Shown here: piece after piece, positions 55,777 to 63,711 of the stretch
Layout of the letters: every line of letters begins with the position of its first letter
How positions within the stretch are numbered: the first letter of the stretch is position 1
DNA from: Stenotrophomonas panacihumi
GTDB taxonomy: Bacteria; Pseudomonadota; Gammaproteobacteria; Xanthomonadales; Xanthomonadaceae
NCBI RefSeq assembly: GCF_001431645.1
Contig: NZ_LLXU01000056.1
Location: 1 to 64,000, forward strand
DNA: 64,000 nt
Reading direction: 5' to 3'
The notes under the pieces: model-generated
Told to the model about the DNA's origin: nothing
Database searches by the model: none
Seen by the model: only the letters and a program-made list of their open reading frames with translations
Program-made: the position numbers and the translations under genes

Positions 55777-56259
55777 GTGACCACCGTCTACGATTTCAGC
55801 TACCACGACAGCGCGGGCGTGCGCCATCCGCTGTCCGCGTATCGCGGCCAGGCGTTGCTGCTGGTGAACGTGGCCTCGCGTTGCGGCTTCACGCCGCAGT
55901 ACACCGGGCTGCAGGCGCTGTGGCGCGAGTACCGCGAGCGCGGCCTGGTGGTGATCGGCTTTCCGTGCAACCAGTTCGGGGCGCAGGAGCCGGCCAGCGA
56001 CGAGGCGATCCGCATGTTCTGCGCGCTCGAATACGACGTGGATTTCCCGCTCTCGCGCAAGATCGAGGTCAACGGCGACGGCGCCGACCCGCTGTGGCAA
56101 TGGCTGCGGCGCGAACGTCGTGGACTGTTGGGCACCACGCGGGTGAAGTGGAACTTCACCAAGTTCCTCGTCGATCGCGAGGGCGCGGTGCGCGCGCGGT
56201 TCTCACCGACCACCAGGCCCCAGGCGCTCGCCACGCGGATCGAGCATGTGCTGCGTTGA
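55777..56259 (+). CDS. Glutathione peroxidase family protein
   Basis: A 160-residue thiol peroxidase. The active-site motif is VNVASRCGFTPQY, with Cys in place of selenocysteine, and the conserved Gln (FPCNQFGAQEP) and Trp (VKWNFTKFLV) complete the catalytic set. It reduces hydrogen or lipid peroxides; the Cys form usually relies on thioredoxin. The GTG at 55777 is chosen because CAGGGGG lies 5 bases before it and it gives the normal length; ATGs at 55747 and 55762 are alternatives. Confidence 0.93.
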   Translation: MTTVYDFSYHDSAGVRHPLSAYRGQALLLVNVASRCGFTPQYTGLQALWREYRERGLVVIGFPCNQFGAQEPASDEAIRMFCALEYDVDFPLSRKIEVNGDGADPLWQWLRRERRGLLGTTRVKWNFTKFLVDREGAVRARFSPTTRPQALATRIEHVLR

Positions 56260-56704
56260 GTCGACGTGGGCGGCGGGCGAGTGTCGCCTGGCGTTCCGGG
56301 CGATGGGCAGCGCGTTGCGCGTGGAGATCAGCGGGGTCACCGACACCCATCAATCGCGGCTGGCCTGCTGGACGCGGCTGACCGAGGAAGCGGCACGCTG
56401 CCAGGCCAGCGGCGTGCTGGCGGTGGATGCGCGCGAGGGCACGCTGGCCTCGCCGGGGCAGTGGCACGACGTGCTGGCGTCGCTGGACATCGATGCGCTG
56501 CGCACGATGCCGCTGGCGTTCGTGGGGCGCTGGCCGCGCTATACGGAGCTGGAGGTGTTGAACCTCTCGCTGATCGAGCGCGGGTTCCGGGCGCAGGTGT
56601 TCGACGACGAGGCCGCCGCCGAACGCTGGTTGCGCTATGGCGAGCACGGGGGCGCGTGGCCCCCGGGCGATCACTTCTCGACGAAGGCGCGTTCGAACAC
56701 GTAG
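56246..56704 (+). CDS. STAS/SEC14-like domain protein
   Basis: A 152-residue protein resembling small STAS-like (SpoIIAA-type) proteins: LRVEISGVTDTHQSRLACWTRLTEEA, then GVLAVDAREGTLASPGQW and a C-terminal GFRAQVFDDEAAAERWLRYG. Function unknown. Two starts are possible: ATG 56246, overlapping the peroxidase stop, or ATG 56303. The 3' end overlaps the fpr gene by 34 bases on the opposite strand. Confidence 0.65.
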   Translation: MCCVESTWAAGECRLAFRAMGSALRVEISGVTDTHQSRLACWTRLTEEAARCQASGVLAVDAREGTLASPGQWHDVLASLDIDALRTMPLAFVGRWPRYTELEVLNLSLIERGFRAQVFDDEAAAERWLRYGEHGGAWPPGDHFSTKARSNT

Positions 56705-57450
56705 TGGCCGGGCTGGCCGATGCGCGGCGAGGCCTGGAAGCCCCGCGCGTCGAGCACGGTGCGCAGGTCGGCGAGCATCTGCGGGCTGCCGCAGATCATG
56801 AAGCGATCGTTGGCGACATCCAGCGGCGGCAGGCCGAGGGTGCGCTGCATTTCGCCGTTTTCCATCAGCTCGGTGAGGCGGCCGCGGTTGGGGAAGTCCT
56901 CGCGGGTCACCGCCGGGTAGTAGAGCAGCTTGTCGCGCAGGGTGTCGCCGAGGAACTCGTGCTCGGGCAGGTCCTTTTCGAAGTAGCCGCGGTAAGCAAG
57001 GTCCTTCACGAAGCGCACGCCGTGGGTGAGGATCACCTTGTCGAAGCGTTCGTAGGTTTCCGGGTCCTTGATGACCGACAGCCACGGGGCCAGGCCGGTG
57101 CCGGTGCCGAGCAGGTAGAGGTGGCGGCCGGGGTGCAGGTCGGAGATGAGCAGGGTGCCGGTGGGCTTCTTGCCGACCAGGACCTGGTCGCCGGGCTTGA
57201 TGTGCTGCAGGCGCGAGGTCAGCGGGCCGTTGGGCACCTTGATGCTGAAGAATTCGAGCTGTTCTTCCCAGTTGGCGCTGGCGATGGAATAGGCGCGCAG
57301 CAGCGGGCGGGTTTCCGTCTCCAGGCCGATCATGACGAACTGGCCGTTCTCGAAGCGGAAGCCGCTGTCACGGGTGGTGGTGAAGCTGAAGTAGTCGTCG
57401 GTCCAGTGCCGGACCTCGAGCACCGTTTCGGCGCCGAAAGCGGAAGACAT
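56671..57450 (-). CDS. fpr: Ferredoxin/flavodoxin-NADP reductase
   Basis: A 259-residue FAD enzyme that moves electrons between NADPH and ferredoxin or flavodoxin, used in oxidative stress and Fe-S maintenance. The FAD motif RAYSIAS (about 50-56), the NADP site LLGTGTGLAPWLSVI, and the C terminus VFERAFVEK are typical of the subclass I bacterial FNRs. A Fur-like box overlaps its -35. Start at ATG 57450. Confidence 0.93.
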   Translation of the reverse strand: MSSAFGAETVLEVRHWTDDYFSFTTTRDSGFRFENGQFVMIGLETETRPLLRAYSIASANWEEQLEFFSIKVPNGPLTSRLQHIKPGDQVLVGKKPTGTLLISDLHPGRHLYLLGTGTGLAPWLSVIKDPETYERFDKVILTHGVRFVKDLAYRGYFEKDLPEHEFLGDTLRDKLLYYPAVTREDFPNRGRLTELMENGEMQRTLGLPPLDVANDRFMICGSPQMLADLRTVLDARGFQASPRIGQPGHYVFERAFVEK

Positions 57451-57482
57451 GCCGGGGAGTTCTTATGGGGGAATCCGTACCA

Positions 57483-57512
57483 ATTCTACCCCAAATGCGA
57501 GCGGCTCTCATT
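57483..57512 (-). promoter_or_regulatory. fpr promoter with Fur-like box
   Basis: On the minus strand a TAGAAT -10 (57488-57483) follows an imperfect 19-base palindrome AATGAGAG-CCG-CTCGCATT (57512-57494) placed over the -35. It matches the Fur consensus AATGAGAATNATTCTCATT at 13 of 18 positions. Iron control of fpr is plausible. Confidence 0.45.
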
Positions 57513-57567
57513 GGGGTGGGTTTTTCGGGGCATTGGTCGGCTGGCCGGCTGGGCTGCACGGCCCGCG

Positions 57568-57661
57568 GGGGCGAAGCGCTTTCGGGACACGCCGTGTACC
57601 CATCCATGGGGGCTCGTCGGCGACATCCATGTCGCCAACGGTCCCGAAAGCGCTTCGCCCC
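57568..57661. repeat. Large inverted repeat element in the fpr/sugar dehydrogenase gap
   Basis: Perfect 21-base arms lie at 57568-57588 and 57641-57661; the left arm begins GGGGCGAAGCGC and ends CGGGAC, and the right arm is its reverse complement. The 52-base middle also holds the sub-palindrome CATCCATGG and GGCGACATCCATGTCGCC. This looks like a dispersed intergenic repeat of Xanthomonadaceae rather than an insertion sequence; no ORF is inside. Confidence 0.7.
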
Positions 57662-57714
57662 TGCGGACCCCTCGCATCAGCTCGACCGGATGACACAAGC
57701 CAAGGCGCGTGCCT

Positions 57715-58908
57715 TCATGCCTTTGGCGGCTCGATCTGCAGGAGTTGGCCCTGCTCTTCGTCCGTCAGGACGTAGACCTTGCCGTCCGCGCCCACGCGCA
57801 CGTCGCGGATGCGTTGTTCCAGTTCGCCCAGCAGGCGCTCTTCGCCGGTGATGCGCTCGCCGTCCAGGGTCAGGCGGATGAGGTTGCGCTCGGCCAGCGA
57901 GCCGAGGAAGAGGCTGTCGTTCCAGGCGCTGCCCGCATGGCCGGTGTAGAACGCCATGCCGCTCACGCCCGGGGATTTGGGCCAGTAGTGGTAGGGCTGT
58001 TCCAGGCCTTCGCGGGATTGGCCGACGGATTCGGAAATCGGTTGGCCGGAGTAGTCGATGCCGTAGGTGATCAGGGGCCAGCCGTAATTCTTGCCCGGCT
58101 CGGGCAGGTTGATCTCGTCGCCACCCCGCGGGCCGTGCTCGCTCTCCCACAGCTTGCCGCTGCGCGGGTCGAACGCCAGGCCCTGCGAGTTGCGGTGGCC
58201 GTAGCTCCAGATCTCCGGGCGCGCGCCGTCCTGGGACACGAACGGGTTGTCCGCCGGGACGCTGCCGTCGAGGTTCAGGCGCACCAGCTTGCCCTGCAGC
58301 TTGTCCAGCTGCTGGGACATCATCCGCATCGTGCGCTCGCCCTGGCTGATGAAGACATGGCCCTGGCCATCGAACGCCAGGCGCGAGCCGAAGTGGTTTT
58401 CGGCGTCCACCTTCGGCAGCTGGCGGTAGATCACCTGCACCTGTTCGAGGCCGGCGTCGCCGAGCACGCCGCGCGCCACCGCGGTGCCGGCCAGCACGCC
58501 TTCGCCCGGTTCGGCGTAGCTCAGGTAGACATGGCGGCTCTGGGCGAAGTCCGGGGCGAGGGCGATATCAAGCAGGCCACCCTGGCCGCGCGCATACACC
58601 GCCGGCACGCCGGCCAGTGGCGCCGAGACGCTGCCGTCTGCGCCGATGCGGCGCAGCGCGCCGCTGCGTTCGGTGACCAGGAAGCCGCCGTCGGGCATCA
58701 GGGCCAAACCCCACGGATGGTCCAGGCCGGTGGCGAGTTCGCGGACCTGGATCTGCCCGGCCTGGCTCGGCAATGGGCGCGGGGTGGCGGCCTCGGCGCT
58801 GCGGGCGCTGGGCGTGGCGGCGGTGTCGGCGTCGTGCTTGCCGCAGCCGGCGAGCAGGGCCAGGCCGAGGGCGAGCGGGAGGAGCAGGGGGCGGGCGGCC
58901 TGGGTCAT
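57715..58908 (-). CDS. PQQ-dependent sugar dehydrogenase family lipoprotein
   Basis: A 397-residue predicted lipoprotein (LALLAGC, Cys 22) with the six-bladed propeller of soluble aldose/glucose dehydrogenases (YliI/GdhB type): GLDHPWGLALMPDGGFLVTERSG at about 61-83, GGLLDIALAPDF and GHRNSQGLAFDPRSGKLWESEHGPRGGDEINL (about 246-276), including the Arg and His that hold PQQ and calcium. It oxidises aldoses if PQQ is supplied. Located after the ABC exporter gene on the same strand. Confidence 0.92.
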   Translation of the reverse strand: MTQAARPLLLPLALGLALLAGCGKHDADTAATPSARSAEAATPRPLPSQAGQIQVRELATGLDHPWGLALMPDGGFLVTERSGALRRIGADGSVSAPLAGVPAVYARGQGGLLDIALAPDFAQSRHVYLSYAEPGEGVLAGTAVARGVLGDAGLEQVQVIYRQLPKVDAENHFGSRLAFDGQGHVFISQGERTMRMMSQQLDKLQGKLVRLNLDGSVPADNPFVSQDGARPEIWSYGHRNSQGLAFDPRSGKLWESEHGPRGGDEINLPEPGKNYGWPLITYGIDYSGQPISESVGQSREGLEQPYHYWPKSPGVSGMAFYTGHAGSAWNDSLFLGSLAERNLIRLTLDGERITGEERLLGELEQRIRDVRVGADGKVYVLTDEEQGQLLQIEPPKA

Positions 58909-58936
58909 GCGGTAAACCTCGGGTCGTCGGGAAGGC

Positions 58937-60796
58937 TCAACGATAGCCAGCGGCCTGCAGTTCGAACAGCTCCGCGTAACGGCCGCCCTCGGCCATCAGC
59001 TGTTCGTGGGTGCCGGCCGCTTCGAGGCGGCCGTTGGCCAGCACCAGGATGCGGTCGGCCATGCGCACGCTGGAGAAGCGGTGCGAGATCAGTACGGCGG
59101 TGCGTTGCGAGGACAGGTCCTTGAAACGCTGGAACACCTCGTACTCGGCGCGCGCGTCGAGCGCGGCGGTGGGTTCGTCGAGGATCATCACCTGTGCATC
59201 GCGCAGGTAGGCGCGTGCGATGGCGATCTTCTGCCACTGTCCGCCGGAGAGGTCCACGCCGCTCTTGAAGCGGCGGCCGATCAACTGTTCATAGCCATGC
59301 GGCAACGCGTCGATCACCTCGTCGGCCAGCGCGCGGCGCGCGGCGGCCTCGATGCGCGGCTGGTCGTCCATCGCCTCGACCCGGCCCACGCCGATGTTCT
59401 CGCCCGCGCTCAGGTGGTAGCGCACGAAGTCCTGGAAGATCACGCCCATGTTGGCGCGCAGGTCGTCCAGGTCGTAGTCGCGCAGGTCGCGGCCGTCGAG
59501 CAGGATGCGGCCTTCGTCCGGGTCGTAGAGCCGCGCGAGCAGCTTCACCAGTGTGGTCTTGCCGGCGCCGTTTTCGCCCACCAGCGCCAGTACCTCGCCG
59601 GCACGCAGCTCGAAGTCCAGGTGCCGCACCGCCCATTGCCCGGCGTCCGGGTAGCGGAAGCCGACGTTCTCGAACACGAAGCCGCGGGTGATCGGCCGGG
59701 GTACCGGCACCGCGTCCGGGCGCGAGGCGATTTCCGGTTCGATGGCGAAGAACGAGAACAGGTCGTCCAGGTACAGGGCCTGCCCGGCCACCTGCGAAAA
59801 GCCGATCAGCAAGCCCTCCAGCAATTGGCGCAGGCGCAGGAAGCTGCCGGCGAGGAAGGTCAAATCGCCGATGCTGAAATCGCCGCGGATGGTGCGCCAG
59901 GCGATGTACGCATAGGCGACGTAGTAGCCGAGCGTGCCCAGCGCCGCGAGCAGCGTGCCCCACAGTGCGCGGCGGCGTGCCAATGCGCGGTTGGCGAAGT
60001 AGTAGCGTTCGGCCAGTTGCCGGTAGCGCTCCACCAGGAAACGGTGGAGGTTGAAGATCTTCACTTCCTTGGCGGTCTCGACGCTGGCGCCGACCTGGCG
60101 CAGGTAATCGAGCTGGCGCCGCTCCGGCGTCCACTGGTAGTTGAGCGAATAGCCCAGCGCGTTGAAGTGCGATTCGCCCACGAACGCCGGCACCAGCGCC
60201 ACCGCGAGCAGCGCGATCAGCCAGGGCGCGTACACCAGCAGGCCGATGGCGAAGCTGGCCACGGTGATGGCGTCCTGCACCTGGCCGAACAGCTGGCTCA
60301 TCAGGTTCATGCGGCCCATGCTCTGGCGCCGCGCGCGGTCCAGGCGGTCCTGCAGTTCGGGGTCTTCGAAGTCCTCCAGGTCCAGCAGCGCGGCGTGCTC
60401 CATCAGGCGCACGCTGGTGGCGTTGTTGAACAGCTCCGAGAGCAGGTTGTCGGCGTAGGCCACCAGCCGGCCGAGCAGGTCCGAGCCGATCGCCAGCCCC
60501 AGTTCCAGCGCCAGCAGGGTGAGCAGGTGGTCGAGCTGGCCGCTGGCCAGCGCCGTGCCGAGGTCGTGCAGGCCCGGCGTGCCGCCGGCCAGGCGGATCG
60601 CCTCGTCGATGATCAGCTTGCCGATGTACAGCGTGGCCACCGGCATCAGCGCGCGCACCAGGCGCAGGCCGAGGCTGGACAGGGTCAGCCCGGGGCTGGT
60701 CTGCCAGATCTGGCGCAGGAACGGCGGCAGGTTGCGCAGGGCATGGAAGCGTTCGCGCAGGCTGGGCTGGCGCGCCGGTGCGGCGGGAGGACTCAT
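58937..60796 (-). CDS. ABC exporter, fused membrane and ATPase domains
   Basis: A 619-residue half-transporter: six membrane helices (about 40-330) and a C-terminal ATPase domain with Walker A GENGAGKTT (about 411-419), signature LSGGQWQKIAIA and Walker B VMILDEPTAALD. It lacks a C39 domain, so it is not a peptide-cleaving exporter. It belongs to the general MsbA/LmrA-like group; substrate unknown. Start at ATG 60796. Confidence 0.9.
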   Translation of the reverse strand: MSPPAAPARQPSLRERFHALRNLPPFLRQIWQTSPGLTLSSLGLRLVRALMPVATLYIGKLIIDEAIRLAGGTPGLHDLGTALASGQLDHLLTLLALELGLAIGSDLLGRLVAYADNLLSELFNNATSVRLMEHAALLDLEDFEDPELQDRLDRARRQSMGRMNLMSQLFGQVQDAITVASFAIGLLVYAPWLIALLAVALVPAFVGESHFNALGYSLNYQWTPERRQLDYLRQVGASVETAKEVKIFNLHRFLVERYRQLAERYYFANRALARRRALWGTLLAALGTLGYYVAYAYIAWRTIRGDFSIGDLTFLAGSFLRLRQLLEGLLIGFSQVAGQALYLDDLFSFFAIEPEIASRPDAVPVPRPITRGFVFENVGFRYPDAGQWAVRHLDFELRAGEVLALVGENGAGKTTLVKLLARLYDPDEGRILLDGRDLRDYDLDDLRANMGVIFQDFVRYHLSAGENIGVGRVEAMDDQPRIEAAARRALADEVIDALPHGYEQLIGRRFKSGVDLSGGQWQKIAIARAYLRDAQVMILDEPTAALDARAEYEVFQRFKDLSSQRTAVLISHRFSSVRMADRILVLANGRLEAAGTHEQLMAEGGRYAELFELQAAGYR

Positions 60797-60845
60797 GCGG
60801 GAATTCTCGCCCCGCGGCGGGGCGAGCGGAACCGGGGCGCGACGA

Positions 60846-61178
60846 TCAGCCGTCTTCTTCCAGGTCGAATTCGGCCGTCGAGCCCGGGCCGCCCTGGTGG
60901 TCGGCGCCGCGCACGGCCTGGCCCGGCGGGCCGAAGGAGGCGCTGCCGTCGTCCACGTTGAGCAGGTTGCGCACGCCGGCCACGCCCGGCAGCGTGGCCA
61001 CCAGCCGCTCGGCGCGCTGCTTCATCGCGCGCTCGGGGACGTCGCCGCTGAGCAGGACGTGGCCATCCTGCACCTGGATGAGGATTTCGCCGGCGTCGAT
61101 GTCGGCCTCGTCGGCCAGCGCGCGGATGACGTCGTCGACCAGCCGCTGGTCGGGAATCGGGGCGTTTGAAACGGACAT
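60846..61178 (-). CDS. BON domain protein
   Basis: A 110-residue protein with one BON domain (about 10-80): DQRLVDDVIRALADEADIDAGEILIQVQDGHVLLSGDVPERA, with the Gly in LSGDV typical. BON domains bind phospholipid or membranes in the periplasm, but no signal peptide is visible here. The acidic Gly/Asp-rich tail is short. ATG 61178 has AGGG 6 bases upstream; ATG 61184 is possible. Confidence 0.85.
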   Translation of the reverse strand: MSVSNAPIPDQRLVDDVIRALADEADIDAGEILIQVQDGHVLLSGDVPERAMKQRAERLVATLPGVAGVRNLLNVDDGSASFGPPGQAVRGADHQGGPGSTAEFDLEEDG

Positions 61179-61248
61179 GGCCATCCCTGCTCGAGGTGAA
61201 GACCGCCATGCTGTGCCCGCCGTCGTGACGACGGCGGCAAGGAAGCGC

Positions 61249-62139
61249 TTACTCGTCCAGGCGCAGGGTCAGGCACTTGGCCGCGCCGCCGGACTTGAGG
61301 AATTCGTCCAGCGGGGTCTCGACGGTGCGGTAGCCCCAGGCGGCCAGCGCCTGGCGCAGCGCCGGGCTGGCGCGGTTGAGCACGATGGCATCGTCCAGGT
61401 CCACCGCGTTGCAGGCGAAGGCCAGCGCGTCGGCTTCCTCGACGGCGATGCGCATGTGCGCCGGGATCCGCGAGGCGATGCGCGACTGGGCGATCTCGTC
61501 GAAGGCGGCCGGGTAGTACAGCAGGCGGCCATCGCGCAGCGGGCAGAAGCAGGTGTCCAGGTGGTAGAAGCGCGCATCGACCAGCCGCAGCGGCACCACG
61601 TCCACGTCGAGCATGCGCTCCAGTTCCGGCGCGACGGCGGCGTCGGAGCGGTGGCCGTGGCCCATCCACAGCAGCCGGCGCTGGCCACGGTCGAACAGCG
61701 CATCGCCGGCGCCCTCGAAGTGCAGCGGCTCGGGCAGCGGACGGATGCGGTAGCCGGCGCGGCGGAACCAGTCGATGCACAGCGGCTCCTCGCCGCGGCG
61801 TTCGGCGTGGCGGAAGCGGCTGGGCACGAAGGTGTTGCCTTGCACCAGGCCGGCGTTGGCGGTGAACACCAGGTCCGGCAAGCCGGGGGCCGGGGCGAGC
61901 AGGTCCACCTCGGCGTGCGCGGCCAGCTGGGCCTGCAATGCCTGCCACTGGCTGGTCGCGCGCGCGGGGTCGGTGTCGTGGACGTGGCCGGCCATCCACG
62001 GGTTGATGACGTAATCCACCGCGAAGTATTCCGGCGCGCAGAGCAGCAGGCGGTGGCGCACCGCGGGGCTGTCGTCGTTGGCGGCCAGGGGCAGGGTGAC
62101 TTCGCCGGCGAACACCGGCAGGCCGTGCTTGTCGTCCAT
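61249..62139 (-). CDS. Arginine deiminase-related (DDAH-like) amidinohydrolase
   Basis: A 296-residue protein of the pentein fold. It keeps DLVFTANAGLVQGN, FEGAGDALF (about 141-149), His 193 in FYHLDTCFCPL and the catalytic Cys 289 in GGAAKCLTLRL. This set fits the dimethylarginine dimethylaminohydrolase/arginine deiminase-related group that hydrolyses guanidino compounds. The exact substrate is not certain. Start at ATG 62139. Confidence 0.9.
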   Translation of the reverse strand: MDDKHGLPVFAGEVTLPLAANDDSPAVRHRLLLCAPEYFAVDYVINPWMAGHVHDTDPARATSQWQALQAQLAAHAEVDLLAPAPGLPDLVFTANAGLVQGNTFVPSRFRHAERRGEEPLCIDWFRRAGYRIRPLPEPLHFEGAGDALFDRGQRRLLWMGHGHRSDAAVAPELERMLDVDVVPLRLVDARFYHLDTCFCPLRDGRLLYYPAAFDEIAQSRIASRIPAHMRIAVEEADALAFACNAVDLDDAIVLNRASPALRQALAAWGYRTVETPLDEFLKSGGAAKCLTLRLDE

Positions 62140-62226
62140 CGTGCAACTCCGCGGGGGGCAGGGAACGCAGACCGTAGCGGTGGCGTGTTGCACGCAGGTG
62201 TCCGGCACGGCCGGCCGGCGGGCCGC

Positions 62227-62667
62227 TTACGGCAGCTCGGGCTGCAGGCCCACGCCCAGGCGGTTCCAGGCGTTGATCAGCGCGACGGCCATGGTCACCT
62301 CGGCGATTTCCTTGTCGTCGAAGTGCGCCTTGAGCGCCTCGTAGGTCGCATCGGCCGGCGCGCCGTCGGGCAGGCGGGTGAGCGCTTCGGCCCAGGCCAG
62401 CGCGGCGCGTTCGCGCGCGTCGAAGAAGCGGCTGTCATGCCAGCCGGCGACGGTGTCCAGCTTGCGCTGCTCCACCCCGGCCTTGCGCAGCGCGGTGGAG
62501 TGCATGTCCATGCAGTAGGCGCAGCCGTTGATCTGCGAGACGCGCAGGAACAGCAGCTCGGCCAGTTCGGCGCCGATGCTGCCGGCATGCACCTGCATGC
62601 TGGCGGTGGACAGGCCCTTGAAGGCGGTAGGCAGGTGCTGGGTGTAGTCGACGCGATGGAAGTTCAT
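62227..62667 (-). CDS. Carboxymuconolactone decarboxylase (AhpD-like), ECF41 partner
   Basis: A 146-residue AhpD-fold protein with the CxxC active site NGCAYCMDMHSTALR near 47-62 (Cys pair and His). Such proteins act as peroxidase partners or lactone decarboxylases. It lies next to an ECF41 sigma factor; carboxymuconolactone decarboxylase, oxidoreductase and epimerase genes are the known ECF41 targets. A TGTCACG-N16-CGTC promoter lies upstream, and AAGGAG precedes ATG 62667. Confidence 0.93.
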   Translation of the reverse strand: MNFHRVDYTQHLPTAFKGLSTASMQVHAGSIGAELAELLFLRVSQINGCAYCMDMHSTALRKAGVEQRKLDTVAGWHDSRFFDARERAALAWAEALTRLPDGAPADATYEALKAHFDDKEIAEVTMAVALINAWNRLGVGLQPELP

Positions 62668-62713
62668 GGATATCTCCTTGGCAGCGGCCACGGTGGCCGC
62701 TTTCGATATCCAG

Positions 62714-62740
62714 GACGCGCCAGCGCGAAGGCGCGTGACA
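62714..62740 (-). promoter_or_regulatory. ECF41-type promoter of the carboxymuconolactone decarboxylase gene
   Basis: On the minus strand, TGTCACG (62740-62734), a 16-base spacer and CGTC (62717-62714) match the ECF41 consensus TGTCACA-N16-CGTC with one mismatch. The ATG is about 47 bases downstream. Confidence 0.8.
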
Positions 62741-62751
62741 GATGCGTGCGA

Positions 62752-63609
62752 TCAGGCCGGCGGGAGTTTGTCCGGGTTCATCAGCGTCAGCAGTTCGACG
62801 ATGCGATCGCCGTCGATCACCGCCAGCGTGGCCGAATGCAGCCGGCCGTCCGGGTGGTGGCGCAGGATCGCCGGCTCGCCGTTGACCATGCCCAGGCGCG
62901 CCTGCAGCCCCAGCCCGCGCCGCGCCACCGCCCAGTACAGGCGGGCGATGCGTTCGGCGCCGAGCAACGGGCGCAGCGTGGCGGTGACCTTGCCGCCGCC
63001 GTCGGAGACCAGCCGCGCGTTGCTGTCCAGCAGCGCGGTAATCGCGCCGGTATCGCCGGACTGCGAGGCGTCCATGAAGCGCGCCAGCAGTTCGCGATGA
63101 CGGGCGCGCGGCACTTCGAAGCGCGGCCGCTCGGCCTGCAGCCGGGTGCGCGCACGGTGTACCAGCTGCCGGCAGTTGGCCTCGCTGTGGCCGAGCAGTT
63201 CGCCGATGCGGGCGTAGTCGTAGTCGAAGGCATCCTTGAGCAGGAACGCGGCGCGTTCTTCCGGGCCGAGCCGCTCCAGCACCGCCAGCAGCGCCAGCGA
63301 GACCTGTTCGGCCTGCTCGCGGCGCTGTTCGGGGCCGGGCTCCTCGCTGATCTCCAGCGGCTCGGGCAGCCACGGGCCGATGTAGTGGCGGCGGGCGGTA
63401 CGCGCGGCGCGCAGGCGGTCCAGCCCCAGCCGGGTGGTGGCGGTGACCAGCCACGCTTCCGGGTCCTGGATCGCCGCCCGGTCGCTGCCGTGCCAGCGCA
63501 GCCAGGCGTCCTGCACGACGTCCTCGGCCTCGGCGCGGGCGCCGAGCAGGCGGTAGGCCAGGCTGAACAGACGGGGGCGGTGCTGCTCGAAAAGGGGATC
63601 GGTGTTCAT
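62752..63609 (-). CDS. ECF41 family RNA polymerase sigma factor (SigJ-like) with SnoaL extension
   Basis: A 285-residue sigma factor: region 2 (about 7-75) and region 4 (about 110-165), then a SnoaL-like C-terminal extension (about 178-283). The ECF41 marks are all present: WLPEPL between the regions, DGGGK (about 200) and NPDKL at the C terminus. The extension controls activity instead of an anti-sigma factor. I choose ATG 63609; a GTG at 63615 would lie at or before the expected transcript start. Confidence 0.93.
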   Translation of the reverse strand: MNTDPLFEQHRPRLFSLAYRLLGARAEAEDVVQDAWLRWHGSDRAAIQDPEAWLVTATTRLGLDRLRAARTARRHYIGPWLPEPLEISEEPGPEQRREQAEQVSLALLAVLERLGPEERAAFLLKDAFDYDYARIGELLGHSEANCRQLVHRARTRLQAERPRFEVPRARHRELLARFMDASQSGDTGAITALLDSNARLVSDGGGKVTATLRPLLGAERIARLYWAVARRGLGLQARLGMVNGEPAILRHHPDGRLHSATLAVIDGDRIVELLTLMNPDKLPPA

Positions 63610-63618
63610 GCTCACCAG

Positions 63619-63645
63619 GACGGAACAGGGTGTGCCGGCGTGACA
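63619..63645 (-). promoter_or_regulatory. ECF41-type promoter of the sigma factor gene
   Basis: On the minus strand, TGTCACG (63645-63639), a 16-base spacer and CGTC (63622-63619) repeat the partner promoter exactly. The -10 ends 9 bases before the ATG, so the transcript would be almost leaderless. Confidence 0.8.
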
Positions 63646-63711
63646 GGGGCGGCCGCGGGGCCACTTTGCCCTAAAATAGTCGGGTTTCCCCGCAAGCCTT
63701 CAGAGCCAGCC

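Noticed and set aside
58937..60796. Second peptide exporter
   Set aside because: It has no C39 domain and no adaptor or precursor nearby.
61217..61237. Terminator after the DDAH-like gene
   Set aside because: CCGCCGTCG/CGACGGCGG forms a stem but has no T-run on either side; function unclear.
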